The position numbers were made by a program, and so were the translations under genes. This document shows, piece after piece, positions 49,964-59,541 of a stretch of 64,000 nt of DNA (the first letter of the stretch is position 1; every line of letters begins with the position of its first letter). The notes under the pieces were generated by a model. That model saw only the letters and a program-made list of their open reading frames with translations. It was not told the DNA's origin and made no database searches. Source of the DNA: Chitinophaga silvisoli (GTDB taxonomy: Bacteria; Bacteroidota; Bacteroidia; Chitinophagales; Chitinophagaceae); assembly GCF_003412465.1 (NCBI RefSeq), contig NZ_QTJV01000009.1, positions 310,001-374,000 of the forward strand. Direction: 5' to 3'.

Positions 49964-51013
49964 ATGATAAACCGTATTTTATTTTCGCTGCTTCTTCTAT
50001 GCAGCCTGCAAACCTTTGCCCAGGAGACAATTGACTTCAGAGCCAATCACCCTTATATCCAATACACCGGTAGATTTGTAAAGCCCAGTTTTGTGAGATA
50101 TCGCTTCTGGCAACCGGGCGTTTATATCCGCGCAAAATTCAACGGTACTTATTGTAATATCATCATTGAAGACGAGGAAAGATATAACCAGCACAATTAC
50201 CTGGCTATCCAGATTGATGACCAACCGCCCAGACGAATTGAGACAAAAAGTGCCCACAATGTGATCCAGGCCGCAGTCAACCTGCCCGAGGGCGACCACA
50301 TGATCACTATCTGTAAGAATACAGAAGCGGGCATTGGCTACCTGGATTTTCTCGGATTTCAGTGTAAAAAGTTATTGCCAATTACTTCTACCCCTTCACG
50401 GAGACTTGAATTTATTGGTAATTCTATCACCTGCGGAACGGGTAGTGACCAGTCTTCATTTCCTTGCGGACAGGGACAATGGTATGATCAGCACAATGCT
50501 TACATGAGTTATGGTCCGCTGACAGCCCGTAGCCTGGATGCACAGTGGATGCTGTCTTCCGTATCAGGCATCGGGTTGATTCACAGCTGCTGCGATATGA
50601 AAATTACCATGCCCCAGGTCTTTGATAAGATCAATATGCGGGATGATTCATTGAAATGGGATTTCCAGAAATATCAGCCACATGTTTTGACAATTTGCCT
50701 GGGCCAGAATGACGGCAGCCAGGATGCAGCTACGTTTTGCAACGCCTACGTTAAGTTTATCCGCACACTGAGAGGATACTATCCGAATACAAGCATCGTA
50801 TTGCTGAGTAGCCCCATGGCTGATGCAGACCTGAGTGCAGTTTTAAAAACCTATATCAAAAAAGTAGTAGCCAGCTGCGGAGATAAGAATGTGTCTTATT
50901 TTTTCTTTTCAAAAAGATATCATGGCGGCTGTGGCGATCATCCTACATTGGAGGAACATAAGCTGATTGCCGGGGAACTGACTGCTTACATCAAAAAATT
51001 AAAAGGATGGTAA
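49964..51013 (+). CDS. Exported SGNH-fold esterase, CE2-like
   Basis: Acetyl-esterase type hydrolase of 349 aa. Signal peptide MINRILFSLLLLCSLQTFAQ. The N-terminal beta-sandwich (about 22-135; YIQYTGRFVKPSFVRYRFWQ, GVYIRAKFNGTYCNIIIED) and the C-terminal SGNH domain match the layout of CE2 acetyl-xylan/glucomannan esterases. Catalytic parts: nucleophile Ser154 in FIGNSITCGTG, LTICLGQNDGSQD (block III) and Asp325-His326 in GCGDHPTLEEH. It probably deacetylates plant or fungal polysaccharides. Confidence 0.9.
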   Translation: MINRILFSLLLLCSLQTFAQETIDFRANHPYIQYTGRFVKPSFVRYRFWQPGVYIRAKFNGTYCNIIIEDEERYNQHNYLAIQIDDQPPRRIETKSAHNVIQAAVNLPEGDHMITICKNTEAGIGYLDFLGFQCKKLLPITSTPSRRLEFIGNSITCGTGSDQSSFPCGQGQWYDQHNAYMSYGPLTARSLDAQWMLSSVSGIGLIHSCCDMKITMPQVFDKINMRDDSLKWDFQKYQPHVLTICLGQNDGSQDAATFCNAYVKFIRTLRGYYPNTSIVLLSSPMADADLSAVLKTYIKKVVASCGDKNVSYFFFSKRYHGGCGDHPTLEEHKLIAGELTAYIKKLKGW

Positions 51014-51143
51014 AAAAATAATAAAGGCAGGCTATGCGGGAATAATACTATTTTATTTGACCTGTATAAATGTACAAAGGTCACTTCGAGGTCGCTTAGA
51101 CCTTGAAATGACCTTTTAGAAATACGTGTTACTATTTGAATGA

Positions 51144-51365
51144 CTAAGCCATATGCTCCTGAATCATATGATTCATCTTCTTATGGGTTTTACGCAAATG
51201 TTTTTTTGCAAACCGACGACCTTCGTCTACCTTGTTACCTAGCTCCCCGGCTGATTCATTCAGATTATCCAGCAATTGTTCTGCACGGCTTCTGTTAGTC
51301 AGATAAAGGATTACTCCTGCTGCTGCTGCACCTACGATAGAGGCTGCTATTAATGCCTTTTTCAT
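51144..51365 (-). CDS. Small YtxH-like membrane protein
   Basis: 73-aa protein: one N-terminal membrane helix (LIAASIVGAAAAGVILYLTN) after MKKA, then a charged helical tail (RAEQLLDNLNESAGELGNKV, DEGRRFAKKHLRKTHKKMNH). This is the form of YtxH-domain stress proteins. Its start overlaps the region before the next gene on the other strand. Confidence 0.72.
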   Translation of the reverse strand: MKKALIAASIVGAAAAGVILYLTNRSRAEQLLDNLNESAGELGNKVDEGRRFAKKHLRKTHKKMNHMIQEHMA

Positions 51366-51457
51366 ATCTCAACTTTTTTGGTTCCCTACAGATAATACAA
51401 GAGTTATACCAATTGATGCCAGATTATTTATTTTTGCGTCTTCAATCAAAATCAAAA

Positions 51458-51877
51458 ATGCCTGAAACCACCCTTACACAGGAAAAGAATCCTGTCTATA
51501 GCATTCCCCTAAAATACCGGAAGATGGAGAACTTACATATCGTATTCTGGTTGCTCAAAGATATCAGCTGGTGCATGGTATGGCCACTGCTGGGGATTAT
51601 CATGATTTTTCCTACCCTGATCATTTCTATTGTGATTGCATGGCGTACACGGCAGTTTATGTCAGAGCTGTGCCATAACCTGGCAATTACGGTTTGGATT
51701 GCGGCCAACTCCTATTGGATGATCAGTGAGTTTATGCATTTTGATACAGAGATCCTCTTTGGCAGTATTACTTACAAGCACCTGGCCCTGATCCCTTTCC
51801 TTACGGGGGTACTCATCCTGGCTTACTATTATTTTTATCATAAGCCAAAACATCCGGAAGAGCAGGAGACGATGTGA
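51458..51877 (+). CDS. Small multi-pass membrane protein of unknown function
   Basis: 139-aa protein from the ATG at 51458 (MPETTLTQEKNPVYSIPLKY). Four hydrophobic segments: IVFWLLKDISWCMVWPLLGI, IMIFPTLIISIVIAWR, LAITVWIAANSYWMISEFMH and LALIPFLTGVLILAYYYFYH. A His-rich motif (MHFDTE) joins the last two. I recognise no family name, though the run of aromatic and Trp residues is conserved-looking. Divergent to the YtxH-like gene (92 bp between starts). Confidence 0.72.
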   Translation: MPETTLTQEKNPVYSIPLKYRKMENLHIVFWLLKDISWCMVWPLLGIIMIFPTLIISIVIAWRTRQFMSELCHNLAITVWIAANSYWMISEFMHFDTEILFGSITYKHLALIPFLTGVLILAYYYFYHKPKHPEEQETM

Positions 51878-51965
51878 TGAACCTAAAAGTTGTATCAATT
51901 TAGTATTCAAGAAAAAAATCCCTCTCCATCAGGAATCCGGATTAAGTCGCGGAGATTTTACATGC

Positions 51966-52991
51966 TTACCTGGCAGGAAGATAGAAATCAAATGGCGCAT
52001 CTCTGTCACAGGTAAGCGTACCATTTTCAAATTTTAGTTCCGCTACTTCAATACTTGAACGTCGGATGGAATAAGGTTGAATGCCGTCTTCATTCACAGG
52101 ACTCTCGCTATGTACCTTTCTGCCCGGGTGAGTAAAGTAGATTACATATGCCTGATCTCCTGTCACTACCACATCACCATGTGCGCCGGTAGGTGTATCG
52201 TCTTTGCGCTTTCCGGGAACATCCAGGATCAATCCCTGCCTGGTCCAGGTATTCAGGTCGTCGGAGCGGTATACACGCATACCATGCCATTCGTCTGTGA
52301 CCATCCAGTAGTAGTCTTTAAAGCGGAACACTTTAGGACCCTCATGGCCATTGCCGCCGATGGCAGGCGTTGTAGTGGTGTAGGTCCATTTATTGAGATC
52401 CTTGCTGCTGGCCATCATGGTATGAGAGCCATGATCTTCATCTTTGTACCAGATGCGCCAGGTTTTGTCAGGAAGCTGGTACAAAGTAGGATCAATTACT
52501 TTTTCTGAGGTGAGCTGGGGGAATCCTTCAAACTTCCAGTCCCACATATCTTTGCTGGTATAGTGTGCAATGCGGGCATGTCCTCCCCAATTGCTGCGAA
52601 CGCCCTGAATGTAGGCAACGAACATGTGGTAGCTACCGTTGTAGTATACGACATCGGGTGCCCAGAAGGTGTTTTCACCCTTTTCGAATTCAAGGTTTAA
52701 TGCGCCCCTGTAGACCCAGGTATGACCATTGTCTTTTGATTCAGCAATGCCGATTTTGCTGCCATAGCAGTAGGCGACGTTTTCAGCATCTACACTGGCA
52801 CGGCGCTGGGTATAAAGCATCCACCAGGCTTTTTCTTTGTCATTCCAGATGAGGGTGGGATCTGCTGCGCCATCGAAGATGGGATCACGGTAAAGAGGTG
52901 CCGGTGCCTGGTGTACAGGTTTTGATTGGGCCTTGCAGCCAATGAGAGGAAGACCTGTGGCAAGGAGTAAGGTGATATAAAGTTTATACAT
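51966..52991 (-). CDS. Exported glycoside hydrolase, GH43/GH32-like five-blade propeller
   Basis: 341-aa lipoprotein (MYKLYITLLLATGLPLIGCK, Cys19). The sequence has the start YRDPIFDGAADPTLIWNDKE with the first catalytic Asp, then KAWWMLYTQRRASVDAENVA, TFWAPDVVYYNGSYHMFVAY (blade two, with the Asp that helps set the base) and VIDPTLYQLPDKTWRIWYKD, GPKVFRFKDYYWMVTDEWHG (with the Glu acid). This matches GH43/GH117-type enzymes on arabinan, xylan or similar. Last gene of the second SusCD locus (the SusD gene starts 54 bp upstream), so it should cut the glycan imported by that system. Confidence 0.88.
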   Translation of the reverse strand: MYKLYITLLLATGLPLIGCKAQSKPVHQAPAPLYRDPIFDGAADPTLIWNDKEKAWWMLYTQRRASVDAENVAYCYGSKIGIAESKDNGHTWVYRGALNLEFEKGENTFWAPDVVYYNGSYHMFVAYIQGVRSNWGGHARIAHYTSKDMWDWKFEGFPQLTSEKVIDPTLYQLPDKTWRIWYKDEDHGSHTMMASSKDLNKWTYTTTTPAIGGNGHEGPKVFRFKDYYWMVTDEWHGMRVYRSDDLNTWTRQGLILDVPGKRKDDTPTGAHGDVVVTGDQAYVIYFTHPGRKVHSESPVNEDGIQPYSIRRSSIEVAELKFENGTLTCDRDAPFDFYLPAR

Positions 52992-53057
52992 AGTGGAATG
53001 CATGATTATAAGTGTGCGAATTACAAATAATTCGGGAGATATTAAAATGAATACCGC

Positions 53058-54560
53058 CTATTTGTTCCACCATACCGGCTGCATCCAGTCATTGCTCCCT
53101 CCTATCCTGGCTATCGCGGCCTGATAATTTACCGGATTTGACAATGCCTCTGTAGCCGGATAAAATAATCTCTTTGGCAAATGCCCACCTGTTTCTGATT
53201 CTCCATCCACATCTAGCACCGGATTCAATTCCGGGTATCCCGTTCTCCGCATATTCGCATATGCCTCATAAGCATTCGGAAATAAAGCCACCCATTTCTG
53301 CATACTGATCGCTTCAATAGCATGATCAGCAGGTAATGTATGTGCTGCTACAAAACTATCAATCTCATCAGCTGGCAAAGGCAGCATACCCGGATACATT
53401 TCCAGCTGATGCATTGCCGCTCTCAATCCCGCCTGGTAATGGCTATTCGCATCCTCTCCAATCCATCCTCTTACCGCAGCTTCTGCCAGTAACAATTCTA
53501 CTTCTGCATATCCCAGATGCAACCATGATCCTCCCTGCTGATAGAAAGGCGCATTAATGTGACAATATTTATTGGCCTGCCCTACCACTTCCCCGTTTTC
53601 ACCTACAAAATCCTTCCAGTCCTCCCACCAGTACAAACCCGGTTGAATGGGCAAATAATTGGTTACACTGTCCGTATTCACGAAAAACATTCCCAGTCGG
53701 GGATCATTCTCAGCCTTAAGATAATTAACAAAGGTCGTAGTGCCGATTGTATACTTATAAGCCGCCTCCTCCTGCAATGCCTGTGCATAACCATTCCCCC
53801 GCAGATCAGGATAGCTGTAATCTTCATGAATCATCCGAAAATTATCATCATTACTTTGCATCACGCCTCCATTATAAGCTGCAGCCACCTGTGCTCTTGC
53901 TAATTCAGGATCAGCAGCAGATAAGCGCATCGCCAGACGCAATTGAAGCGAACGGGCCATGCGCTTCCACTTAGTAAGATTCCCATTGTATACAATATCA
54001 TTGGTGATGACCGGCTGCCTGTCATCAAACTGATCGATGGCTGCTTCTAATTCAATAAAAAAATCTTTGTAAATAGCCGCCTGTTCATCATATAGCGGGG
54101 TATAAATTTTATCATAATAAGCCAGCCCTGCCTGAAAATAAGGAATGTCACCATATGCATCCGTCAGCAATGAAAAAATATAGACTTTCAGGATCCTTGC
54201 CGCCGCTACATAATTTACCTGTGTACTATCATCCTGATGCTGCTTTAGTAAATCTGCCAGTTGCTTAATGCACTTGCCATAATAATTGGACCACATCAAT
54301 CCGTTATAAAATTCATCTCTCACGTATTTTCCTCCTGTCCGCATACCATATGTACCACCTACATATTGCACCATCGGCTGAAAAATATATAGATTAGGAT
54401 AGCCCATTTCCCTGCCCCCATCCAGCAGATAAGCTGCCGCGGTCAGTTGCTCTCCTGCCGCAATGGTGCTACCGTTTACAGGGTCTGTATTAATAACTCC
54501 AAAGTTCGTTGTACAACCACTACTCAATATGATGACCAGGCAATAATTGTAAAATTTCAT
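53058..54560 (-). CDS. SusD/RagB-family (SusD-like 2) lipoprotein
   Basis: Nutrient-binding surface lipoprotein of 500 aa, full length. Lipoprotein signal MKFYNYCLVIILSSGCTTNF with Cys16. The body has the SusD-like 2 pattern: EQLTAAAYLLDGGREMGYPN, YLYIFQPMVQYVGGTYG-like start, FSLLTDAYGDIPYFQAGLAY and LQLRLAMRLSAADPELARAQ helices, and a Trp/Gly-rich end (GGSNDWMQPVWW). Starts 3 nt after the SusC stop. Together with SusC and the glycosidase it forms a polysaccharide-utilisation unit. Confidence 0.93.
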   Translation of the reverse strand: MKFYNYCLVIILSSGCTTNFGVINTDPVNGSTIAAGEQLTAAAYLLDGGREMGYPNLYIFQPMVQYVGGTYGMRTGGKYVRDEFYNGLMWSNYYGKCIKQLADLLKQHQDDSTQVNYVAAARILKVYIFSLLTDAYGDIPYFQAGLAYYDKIYTPLYDEQAAIYKDFFIELEAAIDQFDDRQPVITNDIVYNGNLTKWKRMARSLQLRLAMRLSAADPELARAQVAAAYNGGVMQSNDDNFRMIHEDYSYPDLRGNGYAQALQEEAAYKYTIGTTTFVNYLKAENDPRLGMFFVNTDSVTNYLPIQPGLYWWEDWKDFVGENGEVVGQANKYCHINAPFYQQGGSWLHLGYAEVELLLAEAAVRGWIGEDANSHYQAGLRAAMHQLEMYPGMLPLPADEIDSFVAAHTLPADHAIEAISMQKWVALFPNAYEAYANMRRTGYPELNPVLDVDGESETGGHLPKRLFYPATEALSNPVNYQAAIARIGGSNDWMQPVWWNK

Positions 54561-54563
54561 GTC

Positions 54564-57500
54564 TTAAAATTTTGCATGCAGGGTGAAACCATAGGAACGA
54601 CGGGTAGGCAATGATCCATATTCAAAGCCCTGTCCGTCTCCATTATTATAACTGGATTCGGGATCTATATTCGGTACATGTTTGCTTAATGTCAGCAGGT
54701 TGCGGGCGATCACAGACGCAGATACATTTTTCAATATCTTATACCCCAGCGTAAGTTCACGGATCTTGACCATACTGGCATCGTACATGAACGGCTCCGG
54801 GATATTCTCCGTCACCCTCGTCCAGTAAGTTTCAGGATTTACATATCCTTCCACTTCCTGGTATTGGGGCCTGTTTTGGCCGACGATCTTTACTCCTTTG
54901 ATGTGTAGTCCGCCGGTAGGTACCCAGTCTGCAGACGACACACCTGCTGCCACTCTTTCACGCTCCGACCTTGCCCAGCCTTCACGCCCTTCCAGCGTTC
55001 CTTTTTGCTGCCCATTCTGATATGCCAGTAAGTTGGTCATAGAAAAGATTTTACCACCCTGCCTGATGTCCAGTAATACAGCGCAGGACCATCTGCGGTA
55101 AGTAAATGAGTTTGTGATGCCTCCTATCCAGTTGTATTGTGCATTACCTAAGTTGTAATCAGCAGAAGTATATTGTGGTAAATAATTATTATCCAGGATC
55201 AGTCTTCCTTTATTATCCCGAAGGAACTTCCTGCCGGTGATCATGCCATATGCCGCACCTGCTTTTGCTATGATACTGGCATTGCCCCAGCGGGCAGCAG
55301 CAAGGGTATAATAATCGGAAACCAGTGAGCTGAGTGAAATGATCTTATTCCTGTTCTGCGCAAAATTTACATTCACCTGCCAGGTGAAATCCTTATTACA
55401 TACAGGCCTGGTACCCAATGCAATTTCCAGTCCTTCATTGGAAACATTGCCTGAGTTTATTACCGCACTTGTATAACCGCTCGTTGGTGAGATCGGCGCA
55501 TTCAGGATCTGGTTACGTGTGTTGGAATGATACCAGGTCAGGTCTAATTGAATACGGTTATTAAAAAACACGAGGTTTAATCCTGTTTCATAAGAACGCG
55601 TAAGACTAGGCTTCAGATTTTCATAAGGTACCTTGTCCGTAGCTACTCCTCCAATGAGATACCCACCCACACTGGGTATATTCGGATTGGCGGCATAAGT
55701 CAGTGCCGTCTGATAAGGGGCAACAGCATCTGTACCTGTCTGCGCAATGCTGGCCCTCAGTTTTCCAAATGACAGGATGCTGCGGGAAGGCAGTAATGAA
55801 GAAAAGACAAAACTGGCCGAAGCAGAAGGGTAAAAATATGCATTGTGCCCTGCGGATAATGTAGAAGACCAGTCATTGCGCCCAGTAAGGTCCAGGTATA
55901 GAAAATCATCATAGCCCAATGTGACCGCAGCATACACCGAGTTGATCCGCTTTCTGTACAATTGATGACTGCCCAGTTGTGTCTTAAAGTTACTATAGTC
56001 TTTGCCCCCTCTTATTATCATCTCCCTGCCTGTTGCATTGCGCACATCTTCCTTGTAATCCATTCTATTAGTACCTGCATTTACCTCCAGCGAAACCTTA
56101 TTCCATTGTTTATGATAATTCACTAAAAGGTCCGAGTTGGTTTCCTGCAAGTTCCGGTGCAGCAGCACGATACCACCCGTGGTATAATAGGGCGTGGAAT
56201 ACTGCATAAACTCAGTAAAATTAAAACGGGAATAATCAGTACCTGTACGCCCCTGAATATATAATCCGGGCCACAATTCGTATTTCAATAACAGGAACCC
56301 GTTAAAGCGGCGTTGCGTGCTATTATTAGGTTGTTCATGGATAGCCCAGTAGGGATTTACCTGGTAGGCATTGTTATTCCAGTTGATATAATCGCCACTC
56401 ACAGGATCTTTATAAGCCTTTAACCAGTTGATATCAATATTAGGAGCAATCCCACTCAATACATATCCGATATTATTAGGATTGTCAGAAAGTGCAGGGC
56501 GGTTAAATACATCTTCTGAAAGATAAGTACCCTTTGCATCCAGGGTGAATTTTGAAGAGAGTCTTGCAGTACCTCTCAGCGATAGGTGGTTTCGGTTTAG
56601 CTTACTGAGCGGGATAATATCGTTTTCTCTCACATTGGTATAAGCAGCACGTAACTGAGCCTTCTCACTGCCTGTAGACAATGCAATTGAATTAGCCAGG
56701 GTCAGTCCTTTACGAAAGAATTTACTGATCGCATGACTGGCATTTACATAAGGCAGCTTCCTCCCGTCCCAGATGACGACGCTGCTATCCTTATTCATTT
56801 TAGGCCCCCAGCTTTCCTGTGCATCTACCCTGGCGGTGGAAATATCTTTTGGTAATAAGCCATCCTGCCCGCTTCCGTATTCATGCTGAAAGTCGTAATT
56901 GTCATTCAGGCTTTCCACCAGCACATTCGAAGTATATTCCACTGAAAAACCCTTTGCACCTTTTTTGGTGGTGATAAGCATGACACCATTTGCAGCACGG
57001 CTACCATACAATGCAGAAGCAGATCCGCCTTTTAAAATGGAGATGCTGGCTATCTCTTCGGGATTGATGATGGAACTACCATCACCCAGATCATAGCCTC
57101 CATATTTATCCGCCTGGCCAGGCGATGAATTATTAATGGGAATGCCATCTATTACAAACATAGGCGAATTATCTCCTCCAATGATTTTCAAACCTCTCAG
57201 GGTAACTTTTGTAGCCCCTCCTACACCGCTGTTGACCGGGCTGATATTCAATCCGCTTACTTTTCCTGCCAGGGCATTTACGGGATTGGTCGTAAAGGTT
57301 TGCGGCCCCAGGTCAGCATAGGCGTAGCCTAAAGAGCGTTGTTGCCTGCTGATGCCCAATGCCGTCACTACTACCGGATTGATGTCAATAACCCGGGGTG
57401 GCATTACGGGTATTGGAGTCCCCTTTTTAAGGATGATAATCTGCTTGCCTATAGTTCGTAGTTCGTAGAGAGAAGAAGGGAAAATAACGCCTAAAATCGT

Positions 57501-57719
57501 TGGCAAAGACACATTATCCCAGTGTATTGTGATCCGTTCATCCACATCGATGACTTCATTCCTGTAAGCAAATAATACCCCTGCCTGTTTTTCGATGAGA
57601 TGGAGTACGGAGATGATGGGTTCATTTACTACATGAATAGTTAGTTTGTCCTGCGCTTCCACGCAGTGGCACACGAGGAGGAAGAGGGTGAGTAAACAGC
57701 AAATGGCTTTGGTTTTCAT
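54564..57719 (-). CDS. SusC/RagA-type TonB-dependent transporter with STN domain
   Basis: Porin of 1051 aa. After the signal peptide (MKTKAICCLLTLFLLVCHCV, EA) comes an STN signalling domain at about 27-99 (VVNEPIISVLHLIEKQAGVL, WDNVSLPTILGVIF), which can contact the FecR protein in the periplasm. A short Pro-rich linker leads to the VVVTALG segment (116-122) and the plug (about 130-260; MFVIDGIPINN), then the barrel. The usual carboxypeptidase-regulatory domain between STN and plug is missing. Directly downstream of FecR (33 nt) and upstream of SusD (3 nt). Confidence 0.94.
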   Translation of the reverse strand: MKTKAICCLLTLFLLVCHCVEAQDKLTIHVVNEPIISVLHLIEKQAGVLFAYRNEVIDVDERITIHWDNVSLPTILGVIFPSSLYELRTIGKQIIILKKGTPIPVMPPRVIDINPVVVTALGISRQQRSLGYAYADLGPQTFTTNPVNALAGKVSGLNISPVNSGVGGATKVTLRGLKIIGGDNSPMFVIDGIPINNSSPGQADKYGGYDLGDGSSIINPEEIASISILKGGSASALYGSRAANGVMLITTKKGAKGFSVEYTSNVLVESLNDNYDFQHEYGSGQDGLLPKDISTARVDAQESWGPKMNKDSSVVIWDGRKLPYVNASHAISKFFRKGLTLANSIALSTGSEKAQLRAAYTNVRENDIIPLSKLNRNHLSLRGTARLSSKFTLDAKGTYLSEDVFNRPALSDNPNNIGYVLSGIAPNIDINWLKAYKDPVSGDYINWNNNAYQVNPYWAIHEQPNNSTQRRFNGFLLLKYELWPGLYIQGRTGTDYSRFNFTEFMQYSTPYYTTGGIVLLHRNLQETNSDLLVNYHKQWNKVSLEVNAGTNRMDYKEDVRNATGREMIIRGGKDYSNFKTQLGSHQLYRKRINSVYAAVTLGYDDFLYLDLTGRNDWSSTLSAGHNAYFYPSASASFVFSSLLPSRSILSFGKLRASIAQTGTDAVAPYQTALTYAANPNIPSVGGYLIGGVATDKVPYENLKPSLTRSYETGLNLVFFNNRIQLDLTWYHSNTRNQILNAPISPTSGYTSAVINSGNVSNEGLEIALGTRPVCNKDFTWQVNVNFAQNRNKIISLSSLVSDYYTLAAARWGNASIIAKAGAAYGMITGRKFLRDNKGRLILDNNYLPQYTSADYNLGNAQYNWIGGITNSFTYRRWSCAVLLDIRQGGKIFSMTNLLAYQNGQQKGTLEGREGWARSERERVAAGVSSADWVPTGGLHIKGVKIVGQNRPQYQEVEGYVNPETYWTRVTENIPEPFMYDASMVKIRELTLGYKILKNVSASVIARNLLTLSKHVPNIDPESSYNNGDGQGFEYGSLPTRRSYGFTLHAKF

Positions 57720-57752
57720 AATAGGTGTAACAGTGATCAGTAGGGCTGACCG

Positions 57753-58748
57753 CTATTGCTCCAATATCGCATTGAGTACCTGCTGTACTTCACTCGCTGA
57801 CATGTTTTGGAAGTTGGCTGTGATTTTTTTCTTCCTGAATGTGCTGTCTGGCAATGTAATGTTCACCTGGTAATACTCAGACAATGCAGTCGCCACTGTA
57901 CCGGCTTCTTCGTTGGTAAAGGACAGTCTGGGCTGAAGTAGCTTACCGGCCCCCGACACCTGGGCGGCAAGGCCTTTGGTCAGGATGAGGGTATCAGTGT
58001 GGGTAGTAAGGCGGACTTTACCATACTCCACAACTACTTCTTCTGTTGTGCCACTGACATTTACATTAAATGAGGTACCGAGTACTGTGACCGTGGAGCG
58101 TGGCAGCTGTACAATAAATGTACGCTTTTCATCCGGTGAAATTGAAAAATATGCTTCGCCCTGAGTAAGGGAGACGCGGCGCTGCAGGAATGATGGATCA
58201 TATTCCAGGATGGTACCTGGCTGGAGCCGGATGGTAGAACCATCGGGCAGTGTGATTGTTTTTATGCCATTTGCCTGAATTGTAATAGGTTGTAGGGTAG
58301 AATGCCAGATGAAATAGCTGGCGATGAGAAACAGGGGCAGACAAGCGGCAGCCATCCATTTGTATCTTATCAAAGCAGTCTTCCCTTTGTCCGGGTGTAA
58401 AACGGTTTCTTTCCCGGCCGGATTTGTCAATTCTCCTTCTGCTCCCAAAAATGGAGCAGTAACGCCGGGTGCTTCTTCCCGTGTACTGCTCGCAATTTCC
58501 CTCTTTAATTCAACAACGTGAGCTGATGGGTCAGAAATTTCCCGGGACAGGGCCTGCCATCCCTCCTCCATATTAAATGGTGCCGGAGGCATGTTGGCTG
58601 CTGCATCCCATACCTGCTTCAGTTCAGCATAAAGCGTACGGTTTGCGGCAGATTGCTGTAGCCATTGCCCCAGTGCGGCCTGTTTCTCTGTGTTTGCAGG
58701 GTCTGACAGGCAGTCGATTATAAATTCCCTTGTATCATCAACACTCAT
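57753..58748 (-). CDS. FecR-family anti-sigma factor
   Basis: 331-aa anti-sigma protein. Cytoplasmic part 1-130 (REFIIDCLSDPANTEKQAAL, a long helix region), membrane helix about 132-149 (MAAACLPLFLIASYFIW), and a periplasmic FecR domain (TITLPDGSTIRLQPGTILEY, then FIVQLPRSTVTVLGTSFNVN) with a DUF4974-like end (LPDSTFRKKKITANFQNMSA). It follows the sigma gene by 46 nt on the minus strand and precedes the STN-bearing SusC, the normal signalling chain. Confidence 0.93.
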   Translation of the reverse strand: MSVDDTREFIIDCLSDPANTEKQAALGQWLQQSAANRTLYAELKQVWDAAANMPPAPFNMEEGWQALSREISDPSAHVVELKREIASSTREEAPGVTAPFLGAEGELTNPAGKETVLHPDKGKTALIRYKWMAAACLPLFLIASYFIWHSTLQPITIQANGIKTITLPDGSTIRLQPGTILEYDPSFLQRRVSLTQGEAYFSISPDEKRTFIVQLPRSTVTVLGTSFNVNVSGTTEEVVVEYGKVRLTTHTDTLILTKGLAAQVSGAGKLLQPRLSFTNEEAGTVATALSEYYQVNITLPDSTFRKKKITANFQNMSASEVQQVLNAILEQ

Positions 58749-58794
58749 GATTGTATATTAATTAAGACAATTCAGGAAGGAGGTACTTTGATTG

Positions 58795-59352
58795 TTACTG
58801 ATCTTTTTTTTCACCCAGCAGGTGGAGGCGAAGGTATTTTAGTGCGACCGAGAGCTGAAAGTACACAGTATTGAGTGTAATGTTCAGTTTTTCAGCGATT
58901 TCTAAAGGTTCCAGGCCATGTACCCTGCTGAGCAGGAAGATCTCTTTACAACGGGGAGCAAGGCCCTGGACGAGTTGCAATATCTCTTTTTGTAACAGGA
59001 TATAGTCAGCAGTTTCGTACAGCGAGGCAGGATCGGCCTGCCATTGCAGGATGTCTTCACTGATATGCTTTGACTGACGTTTTAACTCGTTGATTGCCCG
59101 GTTGGTAACGGCACGAAAAAGGTAGTGGCGTACATTGCCGGTGATGGTGAGGGTGCTGCCTTTTTCCCAGAGATGTACAAAGAGATTGTGTACGAGGTCT
59201 TTGGCTAAGGATTCATCTTTTACCCATCGGTAGGCAAGCAGGAAAAGGTCTTCACTGTAAGTGAGATAGAGCTGCTTAAAGACTTCCATGTTCCGGTCGC
59301 GGAGGCCTTCAGTTGCGGTTTCGGCAGAGATTTCAGTTCCGTACCAGGTCAT
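58795..59352 (-). CDS. ECF RNA polymerase sigma factor
   Basis: 185-aa sigma-70 factor of the ECF type. The ATG at 59352 (MTWYGTEISAETATEGLRDR) is preferred; the frame runs on 29 residues upstream without a typical start region. Region 2: MEVFKQLYLTYSEDLFLLAY and AKDLVHNLFVHLWEKG. Region 4: LVQGLAPRCKEIFLLSRVHG, LEPLEIAEKLNITLNTVYFQ. Heads the second SusCD locus. Two direct copies of a CCTGC-GGCA-GCAGG motif lie 80-150 bp upstream. Confidence 0.92.
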   Translation of the reverse strand: MTWYGTEISAETATEGLRDRNMEVFKQLYLTYSEDLFLLAYRWVKDESLAKDLVHNLFVHLWEKGSTLTITGNVRHYLFRAVTNRAINELKRQSKHISEDILQWQADPASLYETADYILLQKEILQLVQGLAPRCKEIFLLSRVHGLEPLEIAEKLNITLNTVYFQLSVALKYLRLHLLGEKKDQ

Positions 59353-59425
59353 TTTGATTGTGTCTGGCGGGTAAAATATTAATATTTTTTGATAAAATAC
59401 AATTGGCAGGCGATTTTGAGAAATA

Positions 59426-59506
59426 GCCTGCGGCAGCAAGGAAAAATGGTTTTTATGCTAAAAAGAATTTCAACTATTGTGAACTGGCCTGCGGCAGCAG
59501 GAAAAT
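59426..59506. promoter_or_regulatory. Two direct copies of a short hyphenated palindrome upstream of the ECF gene
   Basis: GCCTGCGGCAGCAAGGAAAA at 59426-59445 and GCCTGCGGCAGCAGGAAAAT at 59487-59506; each contains CCTGC-GGCA-GC(A)AGG, centres 61 bp apart. Possible operator pair for the sigma gene or for the eutC end; untested. Confidence 0.35.
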
Positions 59507-59541
59507 CTACCTTTCTTAAATAAAATTTCTGCAACAATCAT

